Assembly: GCA_002086835.1 (NCBI GenBank)
Contig: MVIG01000017.1
Coordinates: 35,761-99,760, forward strand
Source of the DNA: Mycolicibacterium porcinum
GTDB taxonomy: Bacteria; Actinomycetota; Actinomycetes; Mycobacteriales; Mycobacteriaceae
Length of the DNA stretch: 64,000 bases
Direction: 5' to 3'
How positions within the stretch are numbered: position 1 is the first letter of the stretch; each line of letters starts with the position of its first letter. The notes beneath the pieces are model-generated. The model saw only the letters and a list, made by a program, of their open reading frames with translations. It was not told the origin of the DNA and did no database searches. Positions 45,736 to 55,250 of this stretch are shown piece by piece. The translations under genes were made by a program, and so were the position numbers.

Positions 45736-46131
45736 TCAGCGGCGCGTGATACAGATCCGGATCAGAAGTTCCTGTCCGGCGAGCAGGACACCGTGGCGGT
45801 CCGGTGGGCCTCGCTGCGCGCGCACCGCAGCGCACGCGCACAACACCATGCAGCCGACGATGAACGCCACCACCGACAATGCGGCCGCAGTGGCGGTGGT
45901 CCGTGGCAGCACCGCCGCCGTGAAGCTCTCCGGCGAGTGGGAGGCAGGGTCGTTCCCCACATGCGGATGGTCGAGCATCAGCACACTGCTGCCTTCGCCG
46001 ATCGCCGCGGACACCGCATGCGGCAGGTGCGCCGGCCGATCCTGACTCGGCGCCTGCCATTGCCCCGCCAAGGCGGCCGCCCACAGGACGATCGCCATCA
46101 TGGCGGCCAGCCGGGTTGCGGACCGATTCAT
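45736..46131 (-). CDS. LpqS-like copper-associated exported protein
   Basis: This 131-aa protein has an N-terminal hydrophobic signal segment (residues 8-23), a His-rich middle ([16 protein letters not shown]) and a second hydrophobic stretch with [13 protein letters not shown]. The C-terminus is [13 protein letters not shown]. The pattern RGPP to GQ-LL-R-C-RR resembles LpqS, a RicR-regulated copper-responsive protein of M. tuberculosis, though no lipobox Cys is evident here. It is coupled by 4 nt to the Cu ATPase, as expected for copper handling outside the membrane. Confidence 0.75.
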   Translation of the reverse strand: MNRSATRLAAMMAIVLWAAALAGQWQAPSQDRPAHLPHAVSAAIGEGSSVLMLDHPHVGNDPASHSPESFTAAVLPRTTATAAALSVVAFIVGCMVLCACAAVRAQRGPPDRHGVLLAGQELLIRICITRR

Positions 46132-48344
46132 CGGAATCGTCTCAGCCGCAAGCTGTTGGTGACCACGAACACCGAGGAGAACGCCATCGCGGCGCCGGCC
46201 AGCATGGGGTTGAGCAGTCCGGCCGCGGCCAGTGGCAACGCGGCGACGTTGTAGGCGAAGGCCCAGAACAGGTTGCCCTTGATCGTGGCCAGTGTGCGCC
46301 GGGACAACCGGATGGCATCGGCTGCCGCCCGCAGATCACCGCGCACCAGAGTCAGGTCGCTGGCCTCGATCGCCACGTCGGTTCCGGTACCCATCGCCAG
46401 GCCCAGGTCTGCCTGGGCCAGCGCCGCGGCGTCGTTGACGCCGTCGCCGACCATGGCCACCACCCGGCCCTCATCCTGCAGTCGCTTGATCACATCGACC
46501 TTGTCCTGCGGCAGCACGTCGGCGTAAACCTCTTGCACGCCAACCTGCTCGGCGATCGCATGCGCGGCCGCCTCGTTGTCGCCGGTCAACATGATGGGAT
46601 CCAGACCGAGCGCCCGCAGCTGGTCGATCGCCTCCTTCGAGGTGGGTTTCACCGCGTCGGCCACCACCAGCACCGCCCGTGCCTGTCCGTCCCACCCCAC
46701 GGCGATCGCCGTGCGGCCCAGGGCCTGAGCTTCGCGCATCGCGGTGTCCAGATCCCCGGACAGCTGTTGGGACCAGTCCGCCAGCAGCCGGCGGCGACCC
46801 ACCACCAGGGCATGGCCGTCGACGACACCCTGCACGCCGAGGCCCGCCACGTTGGCGAAATCCTGCACCGCGGGCAGCTCCCCGACCTTCTCCCGGGCCC
46901 CCTTGGCGATGGCCTTGGCGATCGGGTGCTCGGAGCCGTCCTCGACCGCACCGGCCAACCGCAACACCTCGGCGGGATCCTCACCGGCGGTGGTGATCAC
47001 GTCGAGCAGCGTCATCGCCCCCGTGGTCACCGTCCCGGTCTTGTCCAGCACCACGGTGTCCACGCGACGGGTGGACTCCAGCACCTCGGGGCCTTTGATC
47101 AGGATGCCGAGTTGGGCACCACGGCCCGTGCCGACCAACAGTGCGGTCGGAGTGGCCAGGCCCAGCGCACACGGGCAGGCGATGATCAACACCGCCACCG
47201 CGGCGGTGAAGGCCGCAGCCACCGATCCGCCGGTGCCCATCCAGAATCCGAGGGTGCCGACCGCGAGAGCGATGACGACGGGCACGAAGACTGCCGAGAC
47301 CTTGTCGGCCAGCCGCTGCGCCTGCGCCTTGCCGGACTGTGCGTCCTCGACCAACCGGGCCATCTGCGCCAGCTGGGTGTCGGAGCCGATTCGCTTGGCC
47401 CGCACCACGAGCCGGCCACCGACGTTGACCGTGGCGCCGACCACCTGGTCACCAGGGGCGACTTCGACCGGAACCGACTCGCCGGTGAGCATCGAGGCGT
47501 CCACCGCCGACGAGCCGTCGACCACCTCACCGTCGGTGGCGATCTTCTCCCCCGGCCGGACCACGAACTCGTCACCCACCGATAGCGACTCGATGGGAAT
47601 GCGTTGTTCGGCACCGTCTCTCAGTACCGCGACGTCCTTGGCGCCGAGCTCGAGCAGCGCGCGCAGCGCCGCCCCGGCGCGTCGCTTCGACTTCGCCTCG
47701 AAATACCGGCCGGCCAGGATGAACGTGGTCACGCCCGCGGCGACCTCGAGGTAGACGTTGCCCGCGCCGTCGGACTGGGCGATCGACAACGAGAACGGAT
47801 GCGTCATCCCCGGCATGCCTGCGGTACCCCAGAACAACGCGTACAGCGACCAGCCGAACGCCGCGATGGTGCCCATCGAGATGAGCGTGTCCATGGTGGC
47901 AGTGCCGTGCCGCAAATTCGTCCAGGCCGCACGGTGGAACGGCAGCGCGCCCCACACCACGACCGGTGCGGCCAGGGTCAGTGAAAGCCATTGCCAGTTG
48001 GTGAACTGCAGCGCAGGCACCATCGCCATGGCCACCACGGGGACGGTCAATACCGCGGACACGATCAGCCGGGTGCGCAACGCAGCGGTCGGATCGTCCT
48101 CGACCTGGCTCTCGCCCGATTCGGTGACGGGCAATTGCGCTGTGTAACCCGCGGTTTCGACCGCCTCGATCAGCTGCTCGGGTGTCACCTCGCCCGCGAC
48201 GTCGACGGTGGCCTTCTCGGTGGCGAAGTTCACCGTCGCGGTGACGCCGTCGAGTTTGTTGAGCTTGCGCTCGATCCGGCCGGCGCAGGAGGCACACGTC
48301 ATCCCGCCGATGTCCAGTACGACATGACCGGTAGCGGTGCTCAT
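46128..48344 (-). CDS. Copper(I)-translocating P1B-type ATPase
   Basis: This 738-aa pump has an N-terminal metal-binding domain with [12 protein letters not shown]. The transmembrane metal site has the CPC motif [13 protein letters not shown] plus the group-1 markers YN (AYNVAALPL) and MxxSS ([10 protein letters not shown]), which specify Cu(I). The phosphorylation motif DKTGT, MLTGDN and [10 protein letters not shown] are intact. It exports cytosolic copper. It resembles CtpA/CtpB/CtpV; I do not choose between them. It overlaps both neighbours by 4 nt in the copper operon. Confidence 0.94.
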   Translation of the reverse strand: MSTATGHVVLDIGGMTCASCAGRIERKLNKLDGVTATVNFATEKATVDVAGEVTPEQLIEAVETAGYTAQLPVTESGESQVEDDPTAALRTRLIVSAVLTVPVVAMAMVPALQFTNWQWLSLTLAAPVVVWGALPFHRAAWTNLRHGTATMDTLISMGTIAAFGWSLYALFWGTAGMPGMTHPFSLSIAQSDGAGNVYLEVAAGVTTFILAGRYFEAKSKRRAGAALRALLELGAKDVAVLRDGAEQRIPIESLSVGDEFVVRPGEKIATDGEVVDGSSAVDASMLTGESVPVEVAPGDQVVGATVNVGGRLVVRAKRIGSDTQLAQMARLVEDAQSGKAQAQRLADKVSAVFVPVVIALAVGTLGFWMGTGGSVAAAFTAAVAVLIIACPCALGLATPTALLVGTGRGAQLGILIKGPEVLESTRRVDTVVLDKTGTVTTGAMTLLDVITTAGEDPAEVLRLAGAVEDGSEHPIAKAIAKGAREKVGELPAVQDFANVAGLGVQGVVDGHALVVGRRRLLADWSQQLSGDLDTAMREAQALGRTAIAVGWDGQARAVLVVADAVKPTSKEAIDQLRALGLDPIMLTGDNEAAAHAIAEQVGVQEVYADVLPQDKVDVIKRLQDEGRVVAMVGDGVNDAAALAQADLGLAMGTGTDVAIEASDLTLVRGDLRAAADAIRLSRRTLATIKGNLFWAFAYNVAALPLAAAGLLNPMLAGAAMAFSSVFVVTNSLRLRRFR

Positions 48345-49156
48345 GGTGCCCCCTCAACAGTGAATTCGGCGGTATGCACCGCATCACGGTGCTTGAAGTC
48401 AAGGAACAGCCGGTACGTACCGGCGCTGGGAAGCGTGGTGTGGAAAGCGATCTGAGGTCCCGGCGCGGTGGCCGGGTCGGCCGCATCGCTCATCGGATGG
48501 ACGTGCAGATACTCCAGATCCGACGCACGCACTGCGACCAGGTGTCCGTACGCACCGAGGTACGGCTGCAGGTCGGTGACGGGCTTGCCGTCCCGGCTGA
48601 CCGACAGCGTCAGCTCCGAAGGGTGACCGGCCCTGGCCACCCCGGCGAGCGTGACGGTGTATCCGTCGACCGCGGCGGACGTCGCGGGGGCAGGCAGCGG
48701 CTGCGGCTGGTACTTCCCCGCAACGGTCATATCGGCGCCGAGTGTCGCCGGACGGCCGTCGGCCGGCACGAAGTCGGCGAACACCCGATAGTCGCCGGGT
48801 TTGGTCAGATCCAGCGGAACACTCCACGTGCCCTGCCCGTCCAGCACCGGATGCACATGCTGATAGACGGCGAGATCGCGGCGCACCACGATCAGGTGCA
48901 GCAGCTTCTCGTGGCTCTCGACGTAGTCGGTCACCGGGGCGCCGGAGCCGTCGAGGATGCGGAACCGCAGGGGTACCGCGGGGCCGGACGGCAGCGCGGT
49001 CTCATTGAGTTGCAGCGTGTACCCCGCCCCGTGGTCGGCGACATGGCTTTCGGCGCGGATCCCGGCCGGCGTGACCACAGCACCGATCCCGAAGGACACG
49101 GCGAACACCACCACCAGTCCGGCTACGAACCCGATGAGCTTCCGCGGCGCACTCAC
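48341..49156 (-). CDS. Copper-operon exported protein with duplicated HVHP domain
   Basis: This 271-aa protein has one N-terminal membrane helix (residues 7-28). Two beta-rich repeats follow: [19 protein letters not shown] (near residue 85) and [19 protein letters not shown] (near residue 207). Each ends with a strand like DYRVFADF or TYRLFLDF. The conserved His residues could bind metal. The family is seen beside copper ATPases in actinobacteria; its function is unknown. It is coupled to the ATPase by 4 nt and lies 13 nt after copZ. Confidence 0.82.
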   Translation of the reverse strand: MSAPRKLIGFVAGLVVVFAVSFGIGAVVTPAGIRAESHVADHGAGYTLQLNETALPSGPAVPLRFRILDGSGAPVTDYVESHEKLLHLIVVRRDLAVYQHVHPVLDGQGTWSVPLDLTKPGDYRVFADFVPADGRPATLGADMTVAGKYQPQPLPAPATSAAVDGYTVTLAGVARAGHPSELTLSVSRDGKPVTDLQPYLGAYGHLVAVRASDLEYLHVHPMSDAADPATAPGPQIAFHTTLPSAGTYRLFLDFKHRDAVHTAEFTVEGAP

Positions 49157-49169
49157 GATCGACCTCTGC

Positions 49170-49376
49170 TCAACCTGCTACGGCGTAGCCGGCCTCGGCC
49201 ACCGCGGCACTGATCGCGGTCGGATCGAGCCCGCCCTCGCTGTCGATGGTCACCAACCCGGTCGCCAGGTCCACGTCGACCGTGCGCACACCGGGAAGGC
49301 CGCCCACTTCTTCCCGCACCGACGTGACGCAGTGCCCGCAGGTCATGCCGGTGACAGTGACGGTCTGGGTACTCAT
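49170..49376 (-). CDS. copZ: CopZ-like copper chaperone
   Basis: This 68-aa heavy-metal-associated domain has the CxxC site in VTGMTCGHCVTSVREEV and the usual beta-alpha-beta-beta-alpha-beta pattern, ending AAVAEAGYAVAG. It carries Cu(I) in the cytosol to the P1B ATPase. It is the first gene of the copper operon, with a strong AGGAGG ribosome binding site and a palindromic operator about 40 nt upstream. Confidence 0.93.
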   Translation of the reverse strand: MSTQTVTVTGMTCGHCVTSVREEVGGLPGVRTVDVDLATGLVTIDSEGGLDPTAISAAVAEAGYAVAG

Positions 49377-49415
49377 GCAGGTTCCTCCTGAGACAGCTTC
49401 GTTGTTGACTCATAC

Positions 49416-49434
49416 TATACCCCCCTAGGGTATG
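49416..49434. promoter_or_regulatory. CsoR/RicR-like copper operator
   Basis: The palindrome TATACCC-CCCTA-GGGTATG matches the ATACCC/GGGTAT half-site pattern with a G-tract that CsoR-family repressors recognise. It overlaps a likely minus-strand -10 (TATAGT) for copZ and lies between copZ and the divergent response regulator. No csoR or ricR gene is in the window, so the repressor would be encoded elsewhere. Confidence 0.7.
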
Positions 49435-49475
49435 AAATCCCTATGTCCCCCTTCCCACTCCTGCACTATGGGCTG

Positions 49476-50192
49476 ATGGAGCACAATCCGGGCGGCTACC
49501 GCGCCCTGGTGGTCGACGACGAAGCCCCACTGGCCGAGGTCATCGCCAGCTATCTGACCCGCGAACAATTCGAGGTCACCCTCGCCCACGAGGGGGCCGA
49601 GGCCCTGCGATTGGCCCGTGAGGTCGACCCCGACGTGGTGGTCCTGGACCTCGGCCTGCCCGGCATCGACGGGGTCGAGGTCTGCCGATCGCTGCGCACC
49701 TTCTCCGACGCCTACGTGGTGATGCTGACGGCCCGCGACACCGAGATGGACACCATCGTCGGCCTGTCGGTGGGCGCCGACGATTACATGACCAAACCTT
49801 TCAGCCCGCGGGAACTGGTCGCCAGGATCCGGGCGATGCTGCGCCGGCCGCGCGTCTCGTCCCCCACTGCGACCGACGGACGGGTGTTCGGCGCGCTGCG
49901 AATCGACGTCGACGGGCGCCAGGTGTTCCTCCACGACGAACCGATCATGCTCACGCGCACCGAATTCGACGTGCTCGCCGCACTGTCGGCTCGCCCCGGC
50001 GTGGCGCTCAGCAGACGGCAGATCCTCGAATCCGTCTGGGAGACCACCTATGTCGGCAACGAGCACCTCGTCGACGTCCATATCGGTCACCTCCGACGCA
50101 AACTCGGCGACGACCCCGCCGACCCGCTGTACGTGATCACGGTGCGCGGAGTCGGATACCGCATGGGTACCGGGCAGGAAAACCAGCGATGA
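49476..50192 (+). CDS. OmpR-family response regulator beside the copper operon
   Basis: This 238-aa regulator starts best at ATG 49476, where the receiver domain begins (ALVVDDEAP), with phospho-acceptor Asp58 in VLDLGLPGIDG and Lys in YMTKPFSPREL. ATG 49443 is an earlier possible start that would lie within ten bases of the copper palindrome. The winged helix ends VDVHIGHLRRKLGDDPADPL. It overlaps the kinase gene by 4 nt. Copper or periplasmic stress control is inferred from position, as in CopRS/CusRS systems. Confidence 0.9.
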   Translation: MEHNPGGYRALVVDDEAPLAEVIASYLTREQFEVTLAHEGAEALRLAREVDPDVVVLDLGLPGIDGVEVCRSLRTFSDAYVVMLTARDTEMDTIVGLSVGADDYMTKPFSPRELVARIRAMLRRPRVSSPTATDGRVFGALRIDVDGRQVFLHDEPIMLTRTEFDVLAALSARPGVALSRRQILESVWETTYVGNEHLVDVHIGHLRRKLGDDPADPLYVITVRGVGYRMGTGQENQR

Positions 50193-51277
50193 GTGTCGGA
50201 CTGCGGACGCGGCTGCTGTTCGCCCAGGCGCTGGTGCTGGTCGCCGGTGCGGGCACCACCGGACTGGTCGCCGCCGTGGTCGGGCCGCCGCTGTTCCGCG
50301 AACATCTGCACCGCGCAGGAGTATCCGGCGACTCCGCCGAGCAGATGCACGCCGAGGAGGCCTACGTCTACGCGACCGTGATCTCGATCGGGGTGGCATC
50401 GTGCGTGGCGATCCTGGCAGCCCTGATCGTCACCTGGTATATCGGCAGGCGCCTGCAGAAGTCGCTGACGCAGGTGTCCCAGGCCGCCACGGCCATCGCC
50501 GACGGCCACTATGACTCGCGGGTTCCGCCGGCCCACCTCGGCGACGAATTCGACTCCCTGGCAAGTTCTTTCAACCAGATGGCCGGACGCTTGGAGGCCG
50601 TCGACGCCGGCCGCCGCAGGCTGTTCAGCGATCTTGCCCATGAGATCCGCACCCCCGTCTCGGTTTTGGAGGCCTACTTCGAGGCCATCGAAGACGGTGT
50701 GAGAACCCTTGACCCCGAGACCGTCTCGATGCTGCGCCAGCAGACCCACCGGCTCGTTCGGTTCGCCGGCGACGCCGGAGCCCTGGCCAAGGCCGAGGAA
50801 ACCCCGGCCACGATCACCCCGGTGCCGGTCGCGATGGACACCGTGGTGGGCGCCGCGGTCGCTGCCGCCCAAGACCGGTTCGACGACAAAGGTGTGACGC
50901 TGAGCCAGCGGGTGGACGAACACCTGCCGTCGCTTTCCGCCGATCCGCACCGTCTGGCCCAGATCCTGGGCAACCTCCTCGACAACGCGCTGCGGCACAC
51001 CCCGTCCGGGGGCCAGGTGACGATCGATGCCGGCAGCGGCCCCGACGGCACCATCACGCTGACAGTGACCGATACCGGCGAGGGCATCCCTGCCGAGCAC
51101 CTGCCCCATGTCTTCGAACGGTTCTACCGCGCTGATTCCGCGCGCGACCGCGACCACGGTGGATCCGGGATCGGACTGGCGATCGTGAGGGCTCTGGTCG
51201 AAGGGCACCGTGGCCGCATCAGCGCGACCAGCTCGGGCGCCGGCACCACCTTCACGATCATCCTGCCGACCGGTTAG
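50189..51277 (+). CDS. Sensor histidine kinase beside the copper operon
   Basis: This 362-aa kinase has two membrane segments (about residues 8-30 and 60-86) around a short periplasmic loop. That loop holds His and Met residues (FREHLHRAG and EQMHAEE) suited to metal sensing. A HAMP domain, HisKA with His151 in DLAHEIRTPVSV and HATPase with DTGEGIPAEHLPHVFERF then follow. Its short sensor loop resembles small metal-responsive kinases, but the signal is inferred. It converges with the DUF305 gene, overlapping by 4 nt. Confidence 0.9.
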   Translation: MSVGLRTRLLFAQALVLVAGAGTTGLVAAVVGPPLFREHLHRAGVSGDSAEQMHAEEAYVYATVISIGVASCVAILAALIVTWYIGRRLQKSLTQVSQAATAIADGHYDSRVPPAHLGDEFDSLASSFNQMAGRLEAVDAGRRRLFSDLAHEIRTPVSVLEAYFEAIEDGVRTLDPETVSMLRQQTHRLVRFAGDAGALAKAEETPATITPVPVAMDTVVGAAVAAAQDRFDDKGVTLSQRVDEHLPSLSADPHRLAQILGNLLDNALRHTPSGGQVTIDAGSGPDGTITLTVTDTGEGIPAEHLPHVFERFYRADSARDRDHGGSGIGLAIVRALVEGHRGRISATSSGAGTTFTIILPTG

Positions 51278-51948
51278 AGCGAGCCCAGGATCTGCCGCAT
51301 GGTGTCGATCTCCGCTTGCTGCGTCTTCACGATGGTGCGGGCCATCTCGACCGCCGCGGGATACTGACCGTCCTTGATCTCATCCTGAGCCATGGTGATC
51401 GCGCCCTCGTGGTGGGCGATCATGTGCGTCAGGTACAGCTTGGCCGCCTCGGCGCCCTGGGCGTTGCGCAGCGCGGTCATGTCGGTCTCCGACACCATGC
51501 CCTGCATGGCGGGCATGTCACCCATGTCACCCTGTCCCATGTTGCCGTGGCCCATGTCGCCGTGGCCCTGCTGCGGCATCTGGGACATCGAAGGCATCGG
51601 CGGGTTGCCCCACTGCTTCAGCCAGCCCTGCATCTGCGCGATCTCGGGGGCCTGGGCGCCCTTGATCTGGGTGGCCAGCTCGGTGACCCGCGGATCGATG
51701 CCCTGCTTGGCCAACAGCACGTCGCTCATCTCGACCGCCTGCTGGTGGTGCGGAATCATGTGATGGGCGAACATCACGTCGGCATCGTTGTGGGCCTCAC
51801 TGGTGACCGGCGCGCTCGCCGCCGCGGAGGTGGTGGCACTGTTGGTCATTTCCATGTCGGCAGTCCTGTCGGCCTTGTCGTTGCTACAACCGGCCACCAG
51901 GGCCGCCGCGACCACCGCGCCGGCACTCAGCATCATCAGTTTCGTCAT
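51274..51948 (-). CDS. DUF305 lipoprotein with Met/His-rich linker
   Basis: This 224-aa lipoprotein has lipobox ALVAG-C and a DUF305 four-helix ferritin-like body with FAHHMIPHHQQAVEMSD and LTHMIAHHEGAITMAQDEI. Between the two halves is a Met/His/Gly/Asp-rich linker of about 35 residues with repeats such as GHGDMGHGNMG. DUF305 proteins are common in copper loci, and the His and Met pattern suggests extracytoplasmic copper binding, though this has not been shown for this protein. It lies beyond the two-component genes on the minus strand. Confidence 0.88.
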   Translation of the reverse strand: MTKLMMLSAGAVVAAALVAGCSNDKADRTADMEMTNSATTSAAASAPVTSEAHNDADVMFAHHMIPHHQQAVEMSDVLLAKQGIDPRVTELATQIKGAQAPEIAQMQGWLKQWGNPPMPSMSQMPQQGHGDMGHGNMGQGDMGDMPAMQGMVSETDMTALRNAQGAEAAKLYLTHMIAHHEGAITMAQDEIKDGQYPAAVEMARTIVKTQQAEIDTMRQILGSL

Positions 51949-52032
51949 GTCTCCAGCGTCCCGGGACTCGATGTGGCTGCCCTAGTCGTTCGATGAAGAT
52001 TCGATAAAGCTCGGCGCATTTCCCTGCGGGCG

Positions 52033-53139
52033 CTATGCGGGTCTGGCCCGGAACAGCTTCACATCACTCTTGACGCCCTTGAGGTGACGGGCCCCGGCGA
52101 ACGACCAGCCGAACCGCTCGTCGCCGCCGGACTCGGCGACCGCCGTACGGGTGGACTCGGCCACCAACACCGTCCCGGGCCGCGCCGCCCCGGTGACCCG
52201 GCTGGCCAGATTCACCGCACTACCGAACCAGTCACCGGCCCGGCTCACCGCCGGGCCGGTCGCCAGCCCGACGCGCAACCGCGGGAAATCCTCGTCGGTT
52301 TCGGTGGCGGCCACCAGCTTCAGCGCCGCCTCCAGCAGTGCCACCGGATCGGCGCTGACGAGCATCACCGCATCGCCGATGGTCTTGATCAGCCGCACCG
52401 GGCCGAAGGCCACCTCACGTGCCGCGTCAGCCAGCCGATTCGCCAGCCGCTCAAGGTCTTCGGGCTGCACCACCTCGCCCAGCCGGGTGAACCCGACGAT
52501 GTCGGCGAACGCGATGGTGACCAACCGGGCACCCGGCAGCGGAACGCCCTCGGCCCGCTCGGAAGCGCTCACCGCCTCGGTCTCCATTGCGTGGCGCAGT
52601 TGCACGAACAACATGTCCCGGATCATCGGCCCGATCAGTGGAGCCGCCTCGGCCACCAGCGCCTCGCTGGCCTTGGCCGTCTCCAATTCCGTTGCGCCGG
52701 GCGTCAACACCGCCGCCAGCGCCGCGTAACGCATCACCTCGGCGGCGCGCCCGAGACCCTCGGAGAGCACCCGGGTGATCAACACGACCTGGTCCGGCTC
52801 GATCCCCAGTTCCAGGAACCGCTCGGCGAAACCGACCGCCTCGGCGTCCGCCCGCAGCAGCACTGCGGCGTCAGGGTCGTCGACGGTGGCCAGCCCCATC
52901 GCGCGCTGCAGTCGCTGCACCAGCGCGACGTCCAGGCCCGTCTGCTCGCTGATCTCGCGAGTCGAGACGTACGTCCCGTCGTCCCCGGCCACGCGACGCG
53001 ACGCCAGCAACATCGGGGTCACGGCCTGGCGGATCTGGTCGGCGGTGATCCCCCGGGACAGCAGCCATTCGACCAGCTCGGCTCGCTGAGTAGCGGCTTC
53101 GCCGTCGAGCCCGTCAAGGAGTGTGGAGTCGGCCACCAT
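52033..53139 (-). CDS. Class III adenylate cyclase with pH-sensing N-domain (Rv1264-like)
   Basis: This 368-aa cyclase has an alpha-helical N-terminal regulatory domain (about residues 15-200) with [20 protein letters not shown] and [15 protein letters not shown]. The catalytic domain starts [14 protein letters not shown] (metal Asp). It keeps [11 protein letters not shown] with the second metal Asp, and [14 protein letters not shown] with the transition-state Asn and Arg. It closely matches Rv1264, whose N-domain inhibits it at neutral pH. ATG 53139 shares a base with the GAF-regulator stop (TGATG), so it is translationally coupled. Confidence 0.9.
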   Translation of the reverse strand: MVADSTLLDGLDGEAATQRAELVEWLLSRGITADQIRQAVTPMLLASRRVAGDDGTYVSTREISEQTGLDVALVQRLQRAMGLATVDDPDAAVLLRADAEAVGFAERFLELGIEPDQVVLITRVLSEGLGRAAEVMRYAALAAVLTPGATELETAKASEALVAEAAPLIGPMIRDMLFVQLRHAMETEAVSASERAEGVPLPGARLVTIAFADIVGFTRLGEVVQPEDLERLANRLADAAREVAFGPVRLIKTIGDAVMLVSADPVALLEAALKLVAATETDEDFPRLRVGLATGPAVSRAGDWFGSAVNLASRVTGAARPGTVLVAESTRTAVAESGGDERFGWSFAGARHLKGVKSDVKLFRARPA

Positions 53140-54425
53140 CAGGTCAAGGTATACCCACGGGCGGCATGAACGGCCGGAGCTGTCGAAGCCGCCAGCAATG
53201 ACGACATGTCCTGCGGATAACGCACGTCCACGACCACCGAGTCTCCGAAGCGGTACGGCTTACCGGCCACCAGGCCGCCGAACTGCTTACGCAGCCGCGA
53301 CATCTCGGCACGCACCGTCACCACCCTGGACCGATCGCCGTAGAGATCCTCCGCCAGCTCCGGGGCCGTCCGCCCCTGCTGGCTGGTGGCCAGGACCAGC
53401 AAAATCTCGGCGTGCCGGCTGGAGATGCTGCGCCGCCAGCTGCCGAACTGGCCTGCCATCTCCAGCGACGGCTCGCCATCGCGCAGATCGAGGATGACCC
53501 GCGACGGCGCCGCACTGGGCTCGGCGTCGTCGGCGATCCGGACCAGCCATCCGCCCGGCAGCGCCTCGACATCGCACATGCCCAACGGGGGGATCCACAC
53601 CCGGCCGGGTAACCCGCTCTCGGGCAACAAGATCCGGTTGTGCAACGGCAAGGAGGCCACGGCCGCGACCCAGCCCTCGGCATCGACAGCCAGCGCCGGA
53701 CTGCCCACCCTGGCCAGAATGGGAGCCGCCACCGCACGCAGCCGGTTCAACGTCCGGTCGTGGGCCTCGCGCAGTTGGGATTCCGCGAGCCGCGCCACCA
53801 GGTCCACCAGGGCGACTGTCGTCGGATGCACGGTGGAGGCCGGGCCGGACACGTCCACGATGCCGATGACCTGACCGGTGCGAGGATCTTTGATCGGCGC
53901 GCCGGCACAGGTCCACGGATGGTGGCTGCGCAGGAAATGTTCGGCCGAGAAGATCTGCACCGCACGATGTGAGGCCAGCGCGGTGCCGATCCCGTTGGTG
54001 CCGACGGCGTTCTCACTCCACGTCGCACCCTCGACGAAGCCGAGGCGGTCGGCGAGACTGAGCACCCGCGGTGAGCCCGAGCGCCACAGCACCCGGCCCC
54101 TGGCATCGGCCACCACCAGGATGTTGTCCCCCTCTTCGATCACCGAATCCAGCCCGCGCGACACGTCGTCGAGCACCGCGATGAGCCCGGACTGCTGGCG
54201 CAGCAGATCCAGCCCGGCCGTCTCGACCTGTGGCGGGATATGGCGGTCTGGATTTATCCCCTTGGCCCGCAGCCTGTTCCAGGAATCTTCGATCACCGCC
54301 CGGGGGCGCGCGGGCGCGCGGTCACCCGACATGGTGGCGTCGTAGACCGCGGACAAGAGCATGGCGTACTGCCGCGGGTCCTCACCAGGGGACACCGCGG
54401 GCTCAGGTACCGATGAACCGGCCAT
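53139..54425 (-). CDS. AcoR-type GAF-domain regulator lacking the AAA+ domain
   Basis: This 428-aa regulator has an N-terminal segment ([18 protein letters not shown]) and a GAF domain with the acetoin-type motif [20 protein letters not shown] and [19 protein letters not shown]. The C-terminal winged-helix-like region contains [20 protein letters not shown] and [15 protein letters not shown]. The sigma-54 AAA+ module of classic AcoR is absent, consistent with a genus that lacks sigma-54. It lies between two butanediol/acetoin dehydrogenase genes and a coupled cyclase, so it probably controls this operon in response to the substrate. Confidence 0.85.
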   Translation of the reverse strand: MAGSSVPEPAVSPGEDPRQYAMLLSAVYDATMSGDRAPARPRAVIEDSWNRLRAKGINPDRHIPPQVETAGLDLLRQQSGLIAVLDDVSRGLDSVIEEGDNILVVADARGRVLWRSGSPRVLSLADRLGFVEGATWSENAVGTNGIGTALASHRAVQIFSAEHFLRSHHPWTCAGAPIKDPRTGQVIGIVDVSGPASTVHPTTVALVDLVARLAESQLREAHDRTLNRLRAVAAPILARVGSPALAVDAEGWVAAVASLPLHNRILLPESGLPGRVWIPPLGMCDVEALPGGWLVRIADDAEPSAAPSRVILDLRDGEPSLEMAGQFGSWRRSISSRHAEILLVLATSQQGRTAPELAEDLYGDRSRVVTVRAEMSRLRKQFGGLVAGKPYRFGDSVVVDVRYPQDMSSLLAASTAPAVHAARGYTLT

Positions 54426-54470
54426 CACCGCCGATTGTGCTCCACATCACATCTGGACGCCAATCTCGGG

Positions 54471-55250
54471 CTAGCGATAGACCAGCCCTCCATCGATCAG
54501 ACCCGCCTGACCAGTCATGTAATCGGCATCCGGTCCAGCGAGATAGGCGACGAATCCGGCCACATCCTCGGGCGTTTCCGGTCGCCCCAGCGCGATACCG
54601 CCCGCGTACTTCTGGAATGTCTCGCCTTCGGCGGCGCCGGTCAGTTCGGCGAACCGCTTGTCGATCTCGACCCACATATCGGTGCCGACGATGCCGGGAC
54701 AGTAGGCGTTGACGGTGATCCCCGCAGACGCGTACTCCTTGGCCGCCGCCTGGGTCAGCCCACGCACCGCGAACTTGGTGGCGCTGTACACCCCGAGCAT
54801 GGCGAAGCCGTCGTGGCCGGCGATCGAGGACGCGTTGATGATCTTGCCGGGCCGGCCCAGCTCGATGAACTTGGCCGCGGCCGCCTGGATTCCCCACAGC
54901 ACGCCGTCGACGTTGATCGACCACACCGCGGCGACGTCGGCAGGCGTCACCTCGGCGATCGGCCCGACGAGCGCCACCCCGGCGTTGTTGACCATGATGT
55001 CGAACCCGCCGAGGGCTGCAGCGGTGTGCTCCACCGCCGCGTACACCGAATCACGGTCGCTCACGTCCGCCACGAAAGTCGTTGCTTTCGAGCCGGTTTC
55101 GGTGACCTCGTGAGCCACCGCGTCGATGCCCTCGGCCGCCACGTCGACCAGCGCGACGGCCGCGCCTTCCCGCGCCAACCGCAACGCGATGCCCCGCCCG
55201 ATGCCGCGACCCGCACCGGTGACCAGCGCCACCTTGCCCTGCAATGTCAT
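54471..55250 (-). CDS. Acetoin/diacetyl reductase-type short-chain dehydrogenase
   Basis: This 259-aa SDR has the cofactor loop [26 protein letters not shown] and the active-site pair in [20 protein letters not shown] and TKFA (Tyr and Lys in YSATK). The later segment [18 protein letters not shown] is characteristic of BudC/ButA-type meso-2,3-butanediol dehydrogenase and diacetyl reductases. It interconverts acetoin and butanediol or reduces diacetyl using NADH. It overlaps the MDR dehydrogenase gene by 4 nt. Confidence 0.9.
   Translation of the reverse strand: MTLQGKVALVTGAGRGIGRGIALRLAREGAAVALVDVAAEGIDAVAHEVTETGSKATTFVADVSDRDSVYAAVEHTAAALGGFDIMVNNAGVALVGPIAEVTPADVAAVWSINVDGVLWGIQAAAAKFIELGRPGKIINASSIAGHDGFAMLGVYSATKFAVRGLTQAAAKEYASAGITVNAYCPGIVGTDMWVEIDKRFAELTGAAEGETFQKYAGGIALGRPETPEDVAGFVAYLAGPDADYMTGQAGLIDGGLVYR

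Noticed and set aside
51980-52000. Second SOS-like box (GTTCGATGAAGATTCGAT)
   Set aside because: The half-sites are both in the same orientation and spaced wrongly for LexA.
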